Below are positions 9,079 through 20,386 of a stretch of 64,000 bases of DNA, piece by piece. The stretch lies in assembly GCF_022761035.1 (NCBI RefSeq), contig NZ_JAKWJP010000004.1, positions 434,001 to 498,000 on the forward strand, written 5' to 3'. Numbering within the stretch: position 1 is the first letter of the stretch; each line of letters starts with the position of its first letter. Origin of the DNA: Microbacterium sp. SS28. Lineage in GTDB: Bacteria; Actinomycetota; Actinomycetes; Actinomycetales; Microbacteriaceae. The notes below the pieces were generated by a model. The model was given only the letters and a program-made list of their open reading frames with translations, made no database searches and was not told where the DNA came from. A program made the position numbers and the translations under genes.

Positions 9079-9110
9079 ATCGAAGCGCTTCGATTTCGAA
9101 CCGCTTCGAT
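9079..9110. promoter_or_regulatory. Tandem LacI-type operators of the ABC operon
   Basis: ATCGAAGCGCTTCGAT at 9079-9094 is a perfect 16-bp palindrome. It abuts TTCGAACCGCTTCGAT at 9095-9110, an imperfect copy. Both lie just downstream of the promoter -10 in the direction of the transporter genes, a classic roadblock position. The inner GAAGCGCTTC is identical to the site at 588-597. Confidence 0.8.
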
Positions 9111-9114
9111 AGGG

Positions 9115-9144
9115 ATGCTAGGACCGGCTGAGGGGATCCGTCAA
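9115..9144 (-). promoter_or_regulatory. Sigma-70-type promoter of the ABC transporter operon
   Basis: On the minus strand TTGACG (9139-9144) is followed after 18 nt by TAGCAT (9115-9120). Transcription would start near 9108, inside the operator pair, leaving a leader of roughly 90 nt before the short upstream reading frame. Confidence 0.65.
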
Positions 9145-9173
9145 ACCCCTCGATGTAACGGGGAGGTAACGAT

Positions 9174-9187
9174 TGGGAGCGCTCTCG
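9174..9187. promoter_or_regulatory. Second operator-like palindrome, CebR/CelR-like
   Basis: TGGGAGCGCTCTCG matches 12 of 14 positions of TGGGAGCGCTCCCA, the known operator of actinobacterial cellobiose repressors (CebR/CelR). It lies about 30 bp upstream of the transporter -35. It could be a second control point or regulate an upstream start of the rightward gene. Confidence 0.4.
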
Positions 9188-9327
9188 CGAGATCCGCGGG
9201 ATCACGGGGCCGCGGAGCATAGAGGACGCGAGGGTTCTTTGGGAAGTCATGCGCCTGTAACAGAGGTGGCGCGTGCGCGATGCTAGTCTCCGGAACAGCG
9301 AGCTATACAGCTGACAGGCGGGGTTGC

Positions 9328-9360
9328 CATTCGGGACCGCCTGTGTCGTCTTCCCGAATG
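9328..9360 (+). other. Hairpin in the leader of the surface-protein gene
   Basis: CATTCGGGA (9328-9336) and TCCCGAATG (9352-9360) form a perfect 9-bp stem with a 15-nt loop, 45 nt before the start codon. The stretch 9188-9405 otherwise holds only weak promoter-like words (TAGTCT at 9284, TATACA at 9304). The hairpin could affect mRNA stability or translation; it is not followed by a T-run. Confidence 0.4.
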
Positions 9361-9405
9361 ACCCTCGCCGAACATCCATTCTCAGGATTCATCGAGGGGG
9401 CACTC

Positions 9406-10086
9406 GTGAAGAACAACAATGTACGCACTGCGAGTCTGGGGGCGACTGCGGTCGTCGCGGGACTCATCGCCGTCTTCGGAGCTGCTGGGGCAGCCTCCGC
9501 AGCAGAGATCAGTGGCGAAGGCCATGTGACACTCGACTTCGCCAGCACGCCGGGCTCGGTCGAAGTGACGGTCTGGACCCACAACCTCTCCACCGTCGAG
9601 GCCTACGGCGCGGCCGTGATCCAGGATGTCGACGGGCAGCGTTACGCCCGCGGTCCCGAGCGCTACGCAGCCGGCCAGGAGAAGACGTTCGTCCGCACCC
9701 TCGCGGGTCGCACGTGCGCCGACCTCGGTCGGGGGGCCATCGCGTTCGCGTTCGGCTTCGGCGACCTGTCGACGCCGACGCCCGACTGGATCGGCGCGCC
9801 GCTGTCGTACCCCGACCCGCGCATCACCGTGATCGGCTGCGACTCGCCGCCCGTGGAGCCGAACCCGACCGGCGGGGAGCCGGTCGTCACGCCGGTCCCC
9901 GGCACGACGACGCCGACCGCGACCACTCCGACCGCGACGACCAACAAGCTGCCGGCAGCCAAGACCGACGGCGCCGACCTCGCGGCCGCTTCGCACACGA
10001 CGCCCATCTTCGGGCTGCTGGTCACGCTGGGCGCTGTGCTCGCGGCATCCGCCGCGGCTGCCGGGGGAGCCCTCCGGCGCCGATGA
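9406..10086 (+). CDS. Secreted surface protein with atypical C-terminal sorting signal
   Basis: 226 aa from a GTG preceded by GAGGGGG. Residues 1-33 are a signal peptide ending ASA/SAA. The central domain (about 35-145) is beta-rich with cysteines in GRTCADLG and VIGCDSPP. Then comes a Pro/Thr linker (PTATTPTATTNK), a possible sorting motif LPAAKTDG at 182-189, a hydrophobic helix (about 201-222) and a terminal RRR. That is the layout of a sortase substrate, although the motif is not LPXTG. The stop overlaps the start of a sortase gene as ATGA, so the two are made together and the protein is probably that sortase's substrate. The central domain is unrecognised. Confidence 0.75.
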   Translation: MKNNNVRTASLGATAVVAGLIAVFGAAGAASAAEISGEGHVTLDFASTPGSVEVTVWTHNLSTVEAYGAAVIQDVDGQRYARGPERYAAGQEKTFVRTLAGRTCADLGRGAIAFAFGFGDLSTPTPDWIGAPLSYPDPRITVIGCDSPPVEPNPTGGEPVVTPVPGTTTPTATTPTATTNKLPAAKTDGADLAAASHTTPIFGLLVTLGAVLAASAAAAGGALRRR

Positions 10087-10745
10087 CCCGGTCCACGACG
10101 CGCAGCCGCGCGGCCCTCGCCGTCGCGGCCGCCGTCCTGTGCCTCGTCCTGCCGGGGTGTGCGACACCCCGGCAGGACGCAGCATCCGCTCCTTCGCCGA
10201 CCGTCTCAGCGACGCCGTCCCCGACGGTGACGCCGTTCGAGACGCCGGCGACCGACGTGCCGCAGGACGTCCCGATGGCGGCGCCCACCCGGCTGGTGTT
10301 TCCGGCGGCGGGCATCGACGGGGCGGTCGAGGAGTACACCGAAGCGGATGCCGCGGCCGAGGGCGGCGTCAATCCCGCGTCCCTCGACACGATCTCCTGG
10401 TACTCGGGCGTGCCGAACCCCATGCCGGGGTCGGACGCGCTCAACACCGTCTACATCTTCGGCCACTCATGGGTCGAGCCCGCCGTCTTCAACGGCCTGA
10501 AAGGCGTCCAGCCGGGCGAGCGTGCGACGCTCACGACGGCCGAGGGCGACCTCGTCTATGAAGTGGACGAGGTCATCACGATGGCCAAGCCCGACTTCAC
10601 GCAGGACCCGCGCGTCGTCGCCGTGGTGCCCGGTCGGCTCGCCCTCGTCACGTGCTTCCGCCCCGCGGGGTGGGACCGAGACGCACACGCGCCCGACAAC
10701 ACCGTCGTCTTCCTCCACCTCGTCGAGGCCCACGCGACCCGTTGA
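10083..10745 (+). CDS. Lipoprotein sortase (class E/F-like)
   Basis: 220 aa. A lipobox LPGC places Cys26 as the lipidation site after a hydrophobic signal, so the enzyme would be a lipoprotein. A Pro/Thr/Ser linker leads to the sortase fold with catalytic His128 in FGHSW and Cys191 in LVTCFRP. The usual catalytic Arg seems displaced: the position before DN in the final strand is Pro, while R193 and R199 lie near the Cys. Sortases join cell-wall proteins to peptidoglycan by cutting a C-terminal motif. The overlap with the preceding surface-protein gene points to a dedicated enzyme-substrate pair. Confidence 0.85.
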   Translation: MTRSTTRSRAALAVAAAVLCLVLPGCATPRQDAASAPSPTVSATPSPTVTPFETPATDVPQDVPMAAPTRLVFPAAGIDGAVEEYTEADAAAEGGVNPASLDTISWYSGVPNPMPGSDALNTVYIFGHSWVEPAVFNGLKGVQPGERATLTTAEGDLVYEVDEVITMAKPDFTQDPRVVAVVPGRLALVTCFRPAGWDRDAHAPDNTVVFLHLVEAHATR

Positions 10746-10807
10746 GGACGCCCCGCGTCCGCGGCGTGCGGCAGACTGACGTGCAGACCGTCGAGGAAGG
10801 CGCGCAA

Positions 10808-13171
<2,364 letters not shown>

Positions 13172-13323
13172 AAGTGCCGCCCGCGGGCATTCCCCGTGTG
13201 GCGAAAAGTCCTGGCGCGGCGGGTTATCTTGGACTGTTCCGTTTCGAGGCGGCGCCCTGATTCGACCCCAGGGACCCGACGCCCCGCTCTCGACCTCACG
13301 TTCCGTGGAGAGGCCGTAAGCAC

Positions 13324-16300
13324 ATGAAGTCCTTCGCGTGGCTTCGCGCGCGTCCGCGCGCGCTCGCGTCCGGCGGGATCATCACGGCCGCCGCGCTCGC
13401 GATCACGACGATGGCGGTGCTCTACGAGGGCTTCCCGACGACCGAGGTCGACCTCAACGACGGCGGCGTCTGGGTCACGAAGCAGTCGAGCATGCTCGTG
13501 GGCCACTTCAACCACGAGTCGCGCGTCCTCGACGGGGGCCTCCGCACGACGAGCAACGACTACGACATCCTGCAGGCGGGCGAGACGGTGCTCGTCGCCG
13601 ACGCCGTGGGCGGCACGCTGACCTCGGTCGACCCCGCGATGGTCGTCCTCACCGACAGCACGGAGATCCCGTCCGGAGCCGACATCGAGCTGGGCGGGCC
13701 CACCGTCGCGATCCTCGATCGCAAGGCCGGCGACCTGTGGGTCGTCCCCGCCGCCGCCATCGCATCGTTCCGCGTGCAGGGGACGGATCCCGTCGTGACC
13801 CTCGGTGAGGATGCCGACGTGACAGTCGGCCTCGACGGCACCGTCTATGCCGTCTCCGCCGAGAGCGGCGAGATCGTCACGATCCCCCTCGACGAGACGG
13901 GCGAGGTCGGCGAGCCGTCGCGGCGCACAGTCGCAGACAAGCTCGAGGCGCCGAGCATCACGGCGGTCGGGACTGTCGCCGTCGTCCTCGACACCGCGAC
14001 CGAGACGCTCCACACCTCCACCGGCGAGTCGCTCGCCGCCCCGGACGGCGACACCGCCGTGCTGCAGCAGCCCTCCGCAGCCTCCGACGCCGTGACGCTC
14101 GCGACCGCCTCGTCGCTCGTGCACGTGCCGTTCGACGGCTCAGACCCGTCGGAGCTGAGCTCGGGCGCGCAGGGCACGCCCGCCGCTCCCGTGCACCTCA
14201 AGGGATGCTCGTACGCCGCGTGGTCGGGCTCCACGATGTTCGCGCGCGACTGCCTCGGCGAGGCGGACGACGTCACGGCCGCCGTCGACGGCGCGGATGC
14301 GGCATCCGTCCTCCGCTTTCGGGTGAACCGCGACGTCGTCGTGCTCAACGACATCGTCGGCGGCGCCGCGTGGATGGCGAGCGAGAGCATGCAGCGCGTC
14401 GACAACTGGAACGACGTGACGCCGCCCGAGGGCGACACGGAGGAGGACGAGCAGACCACGGAGGAGTCGGTCGAGACGACGCTCCCCGAGCGCACCGAGG
14501 AGAACACGGCCCCCATCGCGACCGACGACGAGTTCGGCGTGCGACCTGGCCGGACGACGGTCCTGCCCGTGCTCGACAACGACAGCGACGCGGACGGCGA
14601 CGTCCTGGTCGCGGCGGTCGAGGGCAGCGGACCGGGGATCGGCGCGATCCTGCCCATCAACAACGGCGCGGCCCTGCAGATCGCGGTGCCCGAGGACGCC
14701 GACGGCTCCGACGCCTTCAGCTACCGCGTCGACGACGGCCGCGGCGGGACCGACACCGCGAACGTGCGGCTCGCGGTGCGCGGCTGGGACGTCAACGAAG
14801 GCCCGCGCCAGAAGCGCATCACGACGGTCACGATCGAGTCCGGGGGCACGGTCTCGTACAACGTGCTGCCCGACTGGGCCGATCCCGACGGCGATGACAT
14901 CTTCCTGCAGGGCGTCGCCGCGGCGCCCGGCGACGAGGCCGACTTCACGTCGGACGGGCGCATCACGTATCGCGCGATCGCGGGCACGCAGGGCCGCAAG
15001 GACGTCGCGATCGTCGTCTCGGACGGCACGAAGATCACCGAGGGCATCGTGCGCTTCGACGTGCGCCCGGTCGGCTCGACCGTGCCCGTCACGAACGCCG
15101 ACCACGTCGTCGTGCGGGCGGGCCAGACCGTGACGGTCGCACCGCTCTCGAACGACACGAGCTCGGGCCGCGAGCAGCTGCGCCTCACGCGCGTCGACGA
15201 GGTCGCGGGAGCCTCGATCGTGCCGGACTTCGCAGGCAAGACCTTCTCGTTCTCGTCGCCCACGCCGGGCGTCTACTACGTGCAGTACCTCGTCTCGGCG
15301 GGGGCCAACGCCGTGCCGGGGCTCGTGCGCGTCGACGTCATCGAGGATCCCGAGACGGATCTGCCGCCGATCGCGGTGCGGGATGTCGCGCTGCTGCCGA
15401 GCGGCGGCGAAGTGCTCGTCAACGTGCTCGTGAACGACACCGATCCCGCGGGCGGCATCCTCGTCGTGCAGTCCGTCTCGGTCGAGCCGAACTCGGGCAT
15501 CGCCGTCGCGGTGCTGGGCCACGAGACGCTGCGGATCGCCGACCAGTCGGCGCTCGGCGCGCCCGTGCGGATCGCCTACCGCATCTCGAACGGCACGCAG
15601 ACGGCCGACGGCGAGGTCGTCGTCATCCCCGTCCCCGCGCCCTCGCAGCTGCGCCCGCCCGTCGCGAACGACGACCAGGTCATCGTGCGCGCCGGCGACG
15701 TCGTGACCATCCCCGTGCTCGAGAACGACTACCACCCGACCGGCGACACGCTGCACGTCGCCCCCGACCTCGTTCCACCGCTCGTCGACCCGGCGGACGG
15801 TGAGCTCTTCGTCTCGCAGGACACCCTGCGCTTCAAGGCGGGCGACGAGCCGGGCACCGTGTACGCGACGTACGAGGCCGTCGACAGCACGGGCCAGAAG
15901 GACGCCGGCTACGTCACGATCCAGGTGCTGCCGGTCAATGCCGAGACCAACACGGCACCGCGCCCGCGCGACCTCACGGCCCGCGTCCTGAGCGGCTCGA
16001 AGGTGCGCATCGCCGTGCCGCTGGACGGCATCGACCCGGACGGCGACTCCGTGCAGCTCGTCGGCATCGCCTCGGCGGCGCAGAAGGGCCGCATCGTCGA
16101 GACGGGTGCGAACTTCCTCGTCTACGAGGCCTTCGGCGACGCGACGGGCGTCGACTCGTTCACGTACCGCGTGCGCGACCGGCTCGGCAAGGAGGCGACG
16201 GCGCCCGTCCGCGTCGGCATCGCGCCCGCCGAGGCCGTCAACCAGGCGCCGTACGCCGTCAAGGACTCCGTCATCATGCGGCCCGGGCGCTCGGTCGCGG

Positions 16301-19300
16301 TCCCCGTGCTGACGAACGACTCCGACCCCGACGGCGACCGGATCGGCCTCCTGAAGGACGGTCTCGTTCTTCCCGACGTCGAGGGTCTCGAAGCCGAGGT
16401 GCAGGGCGATCGCGTCATCGTCACCTCGCCCGACGAGCCCGTCGAGACGTCGCTGCAGTACACGATCCGCGATGCGCGCGGCGCGCAGGCGACGGCCGTC
16501 CTGCAGGTGACCGTCGCGAAGGACGTGCCGCTGCAGCGCCCCATCGCGCGCGACGACCGGCTGCGCCCCGAGGACGTCACCGACGACACCGTCGACATCG
16601 ACGTGCTCGGCAACGACGAGGACCCCGACGGCACGACCGACGACCTCGACGTGACGGTGCGCGAGACGGGTGCACGCGTGCTCGCCGACGGCACGCTGCG
16701 CGTGACGCTCGGCGACACCGACCGCCTCCTCACCTACACGATCACCGACGCCGACGGGCTGTCGGCCTCCGCGTTCGTCTTCGTTCCGGCGCTCGGCTCG
16801 CTGCCGCCGACCCTCGCGACGAAGGGCATCGAGGTCGCGAGCGGCGAGACGATCGAGATCCCCCTCGCCGACCACGTGAAGACGGCGCCCGGCAAGTCCG
16901 TCGTCGTGACCGAGGCCGCCAAGGTCTCGGCGGTGCACTCGGACGGCTCCAGCCTCGTGAAGGACCAGTCGACGCTCGTCTACACGTCGGCGCAGCGCTA
17001 CTTCGGCCAGGACGCCCTCACCTTCGAGGTCACCGACGGCACGGGCCCCGATGACCCCGAAGGCCACAAGGCGACGCTCACGATCCCCATCACGGTGCTG
17101 CCGCCCGAGAACCAGCCGCCGACCTTCGTGGACGGACGGATGGATGTCGCACCCGGCGAGACCGCCGTGACGCTCGACCTGCGCGGCCTGACGTCCGATC
17201 CCGATCCCGAGGACCTCGACGACATGCGCTACAGCCTCGTCGGCGGCGCGCCCGGCGGGTTCACGGCATCCGTCGATAGCGGCGTCCTGAGCGTCAGCAC
17301 GAGCGCCGACACGCGCAAGGGCACGGCGATCAACCTGACGGTCGAGATCACCGACGGCACGACCGAGCCGATCCGCGGCAACGTCACGGTGCAGGTGACC
17401 GCCTCGACGCGGCCCTTGCCGACCGCCAACGACGACACCGTCCCCGAGGCGCACCAGGGCAAGACCGCGACGATCCCGGTGCTCGGCAACGACTTCAACC
17501 CCTTCCCCGACACTCCGCTCAAGGTCGTCGCGGTCGCCGTCGAGACGGGTGACGGAGCCGCTGAGATCGCGGGCGACCAGATCAAGGTCACGCCGAAGGA
17601 CACCTTCTTCGGCACGATGGTCGTGCGCTATCGCGTGCAGGATGCCACGGCCGACGCCGACCGCGAGGTCGAGGGCCGCATCCGGCTGACGGTGCAGGGC
17701 CGCCCCGACGCGCCGGGCAAGCCCACCGTGTCGAGCGTCCAGGACCGCACCGTCGTGCTGTCGTGGAGCCCGCCGCCCAACAACGGCGCCGAGATCGAGT
17801 CGTACACCGTGACGTCCCTCGTGGGCGGCTACACGAAGGAGTGCGTCGCCACGACGTGCACGCTCGACGCGCTCACCAACAACGTCGAGTACAACTTCAC
17901 CGTGACGGCGACGAACCGCGTCGGCTCCTCCGACGCCTCGGTGCCCTCGGAGCCGGCGCGCCCCGACGCGCGGCCCGACACCCCGAACCCGCCGACCCTG
18001 CAGTTCGGCGACCGCAGCCTGCAGGTCGCGTGGGAGACCCCGACGACGCCGGGCTCGCCGGTCGACTCGTTCACGCTCGAGATCTCACCCGCCCCGCCGT
18101 CGGGCGTCACGTCGAAGACCGGCGTGAAGGGCAACTCGCTCACGTGGGACGCGCTCGAGAACGGGGTCGCGTACCAGGTGCGCGTCCGCGCCCACAACCG
18201 CGCGCCCGACCCGTCGAGCTGGAGCGTCTACTCCGCGACGATGGTGCCCGCGGCGCCGCCCGCCGCGGCGGGCGCCCCGACCACGACGCGCCTGAGCCCC
18301 GTCGGCGCGCAGGCGCAGATGCAGGTCGCGTGGAACGCGCCCGCGAACAACGGCGACACGATCGACGGCTATCGACTCAACGTGCTGCAGGGGTCGAGCG
18401 TCGTGCGCACGATCCCGGTGCCTGCGGGCCAGACGTCGCAGGCTGTCGCGATCGACGCATCGACGACGGACTACACGTTCAGCGTCGCGGCGCACAACAA
18501 GGCAGGGTGGGGCTCCGACAGCGCGCCGTCCGCTCCGCGCCGCGCGTTCGTCGCTCCCGGTGCGCCGACGAACGTCGTCGCGACGACGCCGAAGAACGAC
18601 AGCGCGATCGTCGTGAGCTACACCGCCGCCGCCGGCAACGGCGCGACGGCGTCTGAGCTGCGGTACGAGTACAACGTGGGCTCGGGCTGGCGCAGCGACT
18701 GGGACGGCAGCCGCATCACGGCGGGTATCTCGAACAACAACTCGTACACCGTGACCGTCCGCGCCTACACGTCGCTCGACGGCGTCCGCTACGACGGCGC
18801 CGCGTCGGCGGCCTCCGGCTCGGTCGCGCCCTACGGCCCGATCAACCAGCCCGGCGCCACCGCGAGGGCTTCGGGCACGACGATCGACTACACGTGGACC
18901 GCCCCGTCGAAGAACGGCCGCGACATCGTCAAGATGGAGGTCCAGTTCGACGGCGGCTCCTGGCAGGGCGTGGCACTGAACGGGTCGACCTCGGGCTCGT
19001 ACGGCTACAGCCAGTCGCACACCATCACGGTGAGGGCGACGGATGCCGCGGGCCAGACCTCGACGAAGTCGGCGTCGGCGCGCACGGCCGATCCGCCGCC
19101 GCAGCTCGCCTGGACGTCGCAGGGGCCGAACTCCTTCAACTGCAGCCCCGACACGTGCTACTACCTGCGCCTCAACGTCTCGAACTTCCCGGCGGGCAAC
19201 TACACGACGTACTGCCTCGAGAACGGGTCCCGGTTCACGAACGGCAAGACGTACTACATCCCCGCGAACGGCTCGGTCGACATGACCTGCTGGCACGGCG

Positions 19301-19368
19301 GGGCGAACCTGCAGCTCTCGATCGAGATCGCCGGCTGGGGCACGGCGCAGGCCACGACATGGCCGTAG
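13324..19368 (+). CDS. Giant surface protein: propeller-like head, tandem Ig-like domains, Fn3 domains
   Basis: 2014 aa. An uncleaved-type membrane anchor (about 18-38) is followed by a propeller-like region to about residue 370 and an acidic linker (GDTEEDEQTTEESVETT). From about 394 to 1460 come roughly ten 90-100-residue Ig-like repeats of the bacterial cadherin/Big type with signatures like VLDNDSDADGD and VLTNDSDPDGD, likely calcium-binding. Fn3 domains (PGKPTVSSVQDRTVVLSW onward) fill 1463-1900, and a Cys-containing tail (CSPDTCYY, YCLE, MTCWHG) ends the protein. It is the first gene of a kinase/MoxR module and lies 46 bp before moxR. The domain order suggests an envelope-anchored adhesin or structural rod built or regulated by the downstream genes. 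Start uses GGAGAGG 10 nt upstream. Confidence 0.92.
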   Translation: MKSFAWLRARPRALASGGIITAAALAITTMAVLYEGFPTTEVDLNDGGVWVTKQSSMLVGHFNHESRVLDGGLRTTSNDYDILQAGETVLVADAVGGTLTSVDPAMVVLTDSTEIPSGADIELGGPTVAILDRKAGDLWVVPAAAIASFRVQGTDPVVTLGEDADVTVGLDGTVYAVSAESGEIVTIPLDETGEVGEPSRRTVADKLEAPSITAVGTVAVVLDTATETLHTSTGESLAAPDGDTAVLQQPSAASDAVTLATASSLVHVPFDGSDPSELSSGAQGTPAAPVHLKGCSYAAWSGSTMFARDCLGEADDVTAAVDGADAASVLRFRVNRDVVVLNDIVGGAAWMASESMQRVDNWNDVTPPEGDTEEDEQTTEESVETTLPERTEENTAPIATDDEFGVRPGRTTVLPVLDNDSDADGDVLVAAVEGSGPGIGAILPINNGAALQIAVPEDADGSDAFSYRVDDGRGGTDTANVRLAVRGWDVNEGPRQKRITTVTIESGGTVSYNVLPDWADPDGDDIFLQGVAAAPGDEADFTSDGRITYRAIAGTQGRKDVAIVVSDGTKITEGIVRFDVRPVGSTVPVTNADHVVVRAGQTVTVAPLSNDTSSGREQLRLTRVDEVAGASIVPDFAGKTFSFSSPTPGVYYVQYLVSAGANAVPGLVRVDVIEDPETDLPPIAVRDVALLPSGGEVLVNVLVNDTDPAGGILVVQSVSVEPNSGIAVAVLGHETLRIADQSALGAPVRIAYRISNGTQTADGEVVVIPVPAPSQLRPPVANDDQVIVRAGDVVTIPVLENDYHPTGDTLHVAPDLVPPLVDPADGELFVSQDTLRFKAGDEPGTVYATYEAVDSTGQKDAGYVTIQVLPVNAETNTAPRPRDLTARVLSGSKVRIAVPLDGIDPDGDSVQLVGIASAAQKGRIVETGANFLVYEAFGDATGVDSFTYRVRDRLGKEATAPVRVGIAPAEAVNQAPYAVKDSVIMRPGRSVAVPVLTNDSDPDGDRIGLLKDGLVLPDVEGLEAEVQGDRVIVTSPDEPVETSLQYTIRDARGAQATAVLQVTVAKDVPLQRPIARDDRLRPEDVTDDTVDIDVLGNDEDPDGTTDDLDVTVRETGARVLADGTLRVTLGDTDRLLTYTITDADGLSASAFVFVPALGSLPPTLATKGIEVASGETIEIPLADHVKTAPGKSVVVTEAAKVSAVHSDGSSLVKDQSTLVYTSAQRYFGQDALTFEVTDGTGPDDPEGHKATLTIPITVLPPENQPPTFVDGRMDVAPGETAVTLDLRGLTSDPDPEDLDDMRYSLVGGAPGGFTASVDSGVLSVSTSADTRKGTAINLTVEITDGTTEPIRGNVTVQVTASTRPLPTANDDTVPEAHQGKTATIPVLGNDFNPFPDTPLKVVAVAVETGDGAAEIAGDQIKVTPKDTFFGTMVVRYRVQDATADADREVEGRIRLTVQGRPDAPGKPTVSSVQDRTVVLSWSPPPNNGAEIESYTVTSLVGGYTKECVATTCTLDALTNNVEYNFTVTATNRVGSSDASVPSEPARPDARPDTPNPPTLQFGDRSLQVAWETPTTPGSPVDSFTLEISPAPPSGVTSKTGVKGNSLTWDALENGVAYQVRVRAHNRAPDPSSWSVYSATMVPAAPPAAAGAPTTTRLSPVGAQAQMQVAWNAPANNGDTIDGYRLNVLQGSSVVRTIPVPAGQTSQAVAIDASTTDYTFSVAAHNKAGWGSDSAPSAPRRAFVAPGAPTNVVATTPKNDSAIVVSYTAAAGNGATASELRYEYNVGSGWRSDWDGSRITAGISNNNSYTVTVRAYTSLDGVRYDGAASAASGSVAPYGPINQPGATARASGTTIDYTWTAPSKNGRDIVKMEVQFDGGSWQGVALNGSTSGSYGYSQSHTITVRATDAAGQTSTKSASARTADPPPQLAWTSQGPNSFNCSPDTCYYLRLNVSNFPAGNYTTYCLENGSRFTNGKTYYIPANGSVDMTCWHGGANLQLSIEIAGWGTAQATTWP

Positions 19369-19414
19369 CGCGGGCCGCGGCATCCCGAACCCATACCAAT
19401 CAAGAGGAAATCGC

Positions 19415-20386
19415 ATGAGCATGACCCCCGAACAGGCGGCCTGGTTCCAGGGCACCTTCACGCGCCTCGTCGACAACGTCGACCGCACGCTCATGGGCAA
19501 GCGGGACGTCGTGGGTCTCGTGCTCTCGGCGATGCTCGCCGAGGGGCACGTCCTCCTCGAGGACGCGCCGGGCACGGGCAAGACGAGCCTCGCGAAGGCG
19601 CTCGCGGCAACGGTGCAGGGCACGAGCAGCCGCATCCAGTTCACGCCCGACCTGCTGCCCTCCGACGTGACGGGCGTCACGATCTACGACCAGGCGGCAC
19701 ACCGGTTCGAGTTCCACCGGGGTCCCGTGTTCGCCTCGATCGTCCTGGCCGACGAGATCAACCGCGCGTCGCCCAAGACGCAGTCGGCGCTGCTCGAGGT
19801 CATGGAGGAGTCGCGCGTGACGGTCGACGGCGTGACGCACGAGGCGGGCCGCCCCTTCCTCGTCATCGCGACGCAGAACCCCATCGAGCAGGCGGGCACG
19901 TACAAGCTGCCCGAGGCGCAGCTGGACCGCTTCCTCGTGCGCACCTCGATCGGCTACCCCGAGCTCGACGTCGAGGAGCGCATCCTTGCGGGCGCCGCCG
20001 ACCGCAACCCCTCGGCGCACCTGCCCGCGCTCATCACGACGAGCGCCGTCGCCGACATGGCCGACCTGGCAGCGACAGTCCACGTCGAGTCGGCGGTGCT
20101 GCGGTACACGGCAGAGCTCGCGAAAGCGACCCGCACGGATGCCGCGACCCGCCTGGGCGTGTCGGTGCGCGGCTCGCTCGCGATGATCCGCATCGCCAAG
20201 GTGCGCGCCGCGGGGGCGGGCCGCCACTACGTGACGCCCGACGACATCAAGACGCTCGCGGCCCCCGTATGGACGCACCGTCTCGTGCTCGACCCCGAGG
20301 CCGAGTTCGCCGGCACGACCGCGGACAACGTCATCGCGCGCGTCCTCGACGCCGTCGCCGCTCCGCAGGCGAGGTCCGCGGCCTGA
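19415..20386 (+). CDS. MoxR-family AAA+ ATPase
   Basis: 323 aa. Walker A is EDAPGTGKTSL (about 50-59), Walker B VLADEINRASPKTQSALLEVMEE, and sensor 1 lies at ATQNPIEQ. MoxR ATPases act as chaperone-like remodellers, typically encoded beside DUF58 and transglutaminase proteins, exactly as here. Its TGA overlaps the DUF58 start by one nucleotide (TGATG). In this module it presumably helps fold or assemble an envelope complex, perhaps the giant Ig/Fn3 protein; that partner is inference. Confidence 0.95.
   Translation: MSMTPEQAAWFQGTFTRLVDNVDRTLMGKRDVVGLVLSAMLAEGHVLLEDAPGTGKTSLAKALAATVQGTSSRIQFTPDLLPSDVTGVTIYDQAAHRFEFHRGPVFASIVLADEINRASPKTQSALLEVMEESRVTVDGVTHEAGRPFLVIATQNPIEQAGTYKLPEAQLDRFLVRTSIGYPELDVEERILAGAADRNPSAHLPALITTSAVADMADLAATVHVESAVLRYTAELAKATRTDAATRLGVSVRGSLAMIRIAKVRAAGAGRHYVTPDDIKTLAAPVWTHRLVLDPEAEFAGTTADNVIARVLDAVAAPQARSAA

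Noticed and set aside
14140..17454. An 1104-codon minus-strand frame inside the giant Ig/Fn3 gene
   Set aside because: Opposite strand of a gene with clear repeats and signature motifs; no recognisable domain of its own.
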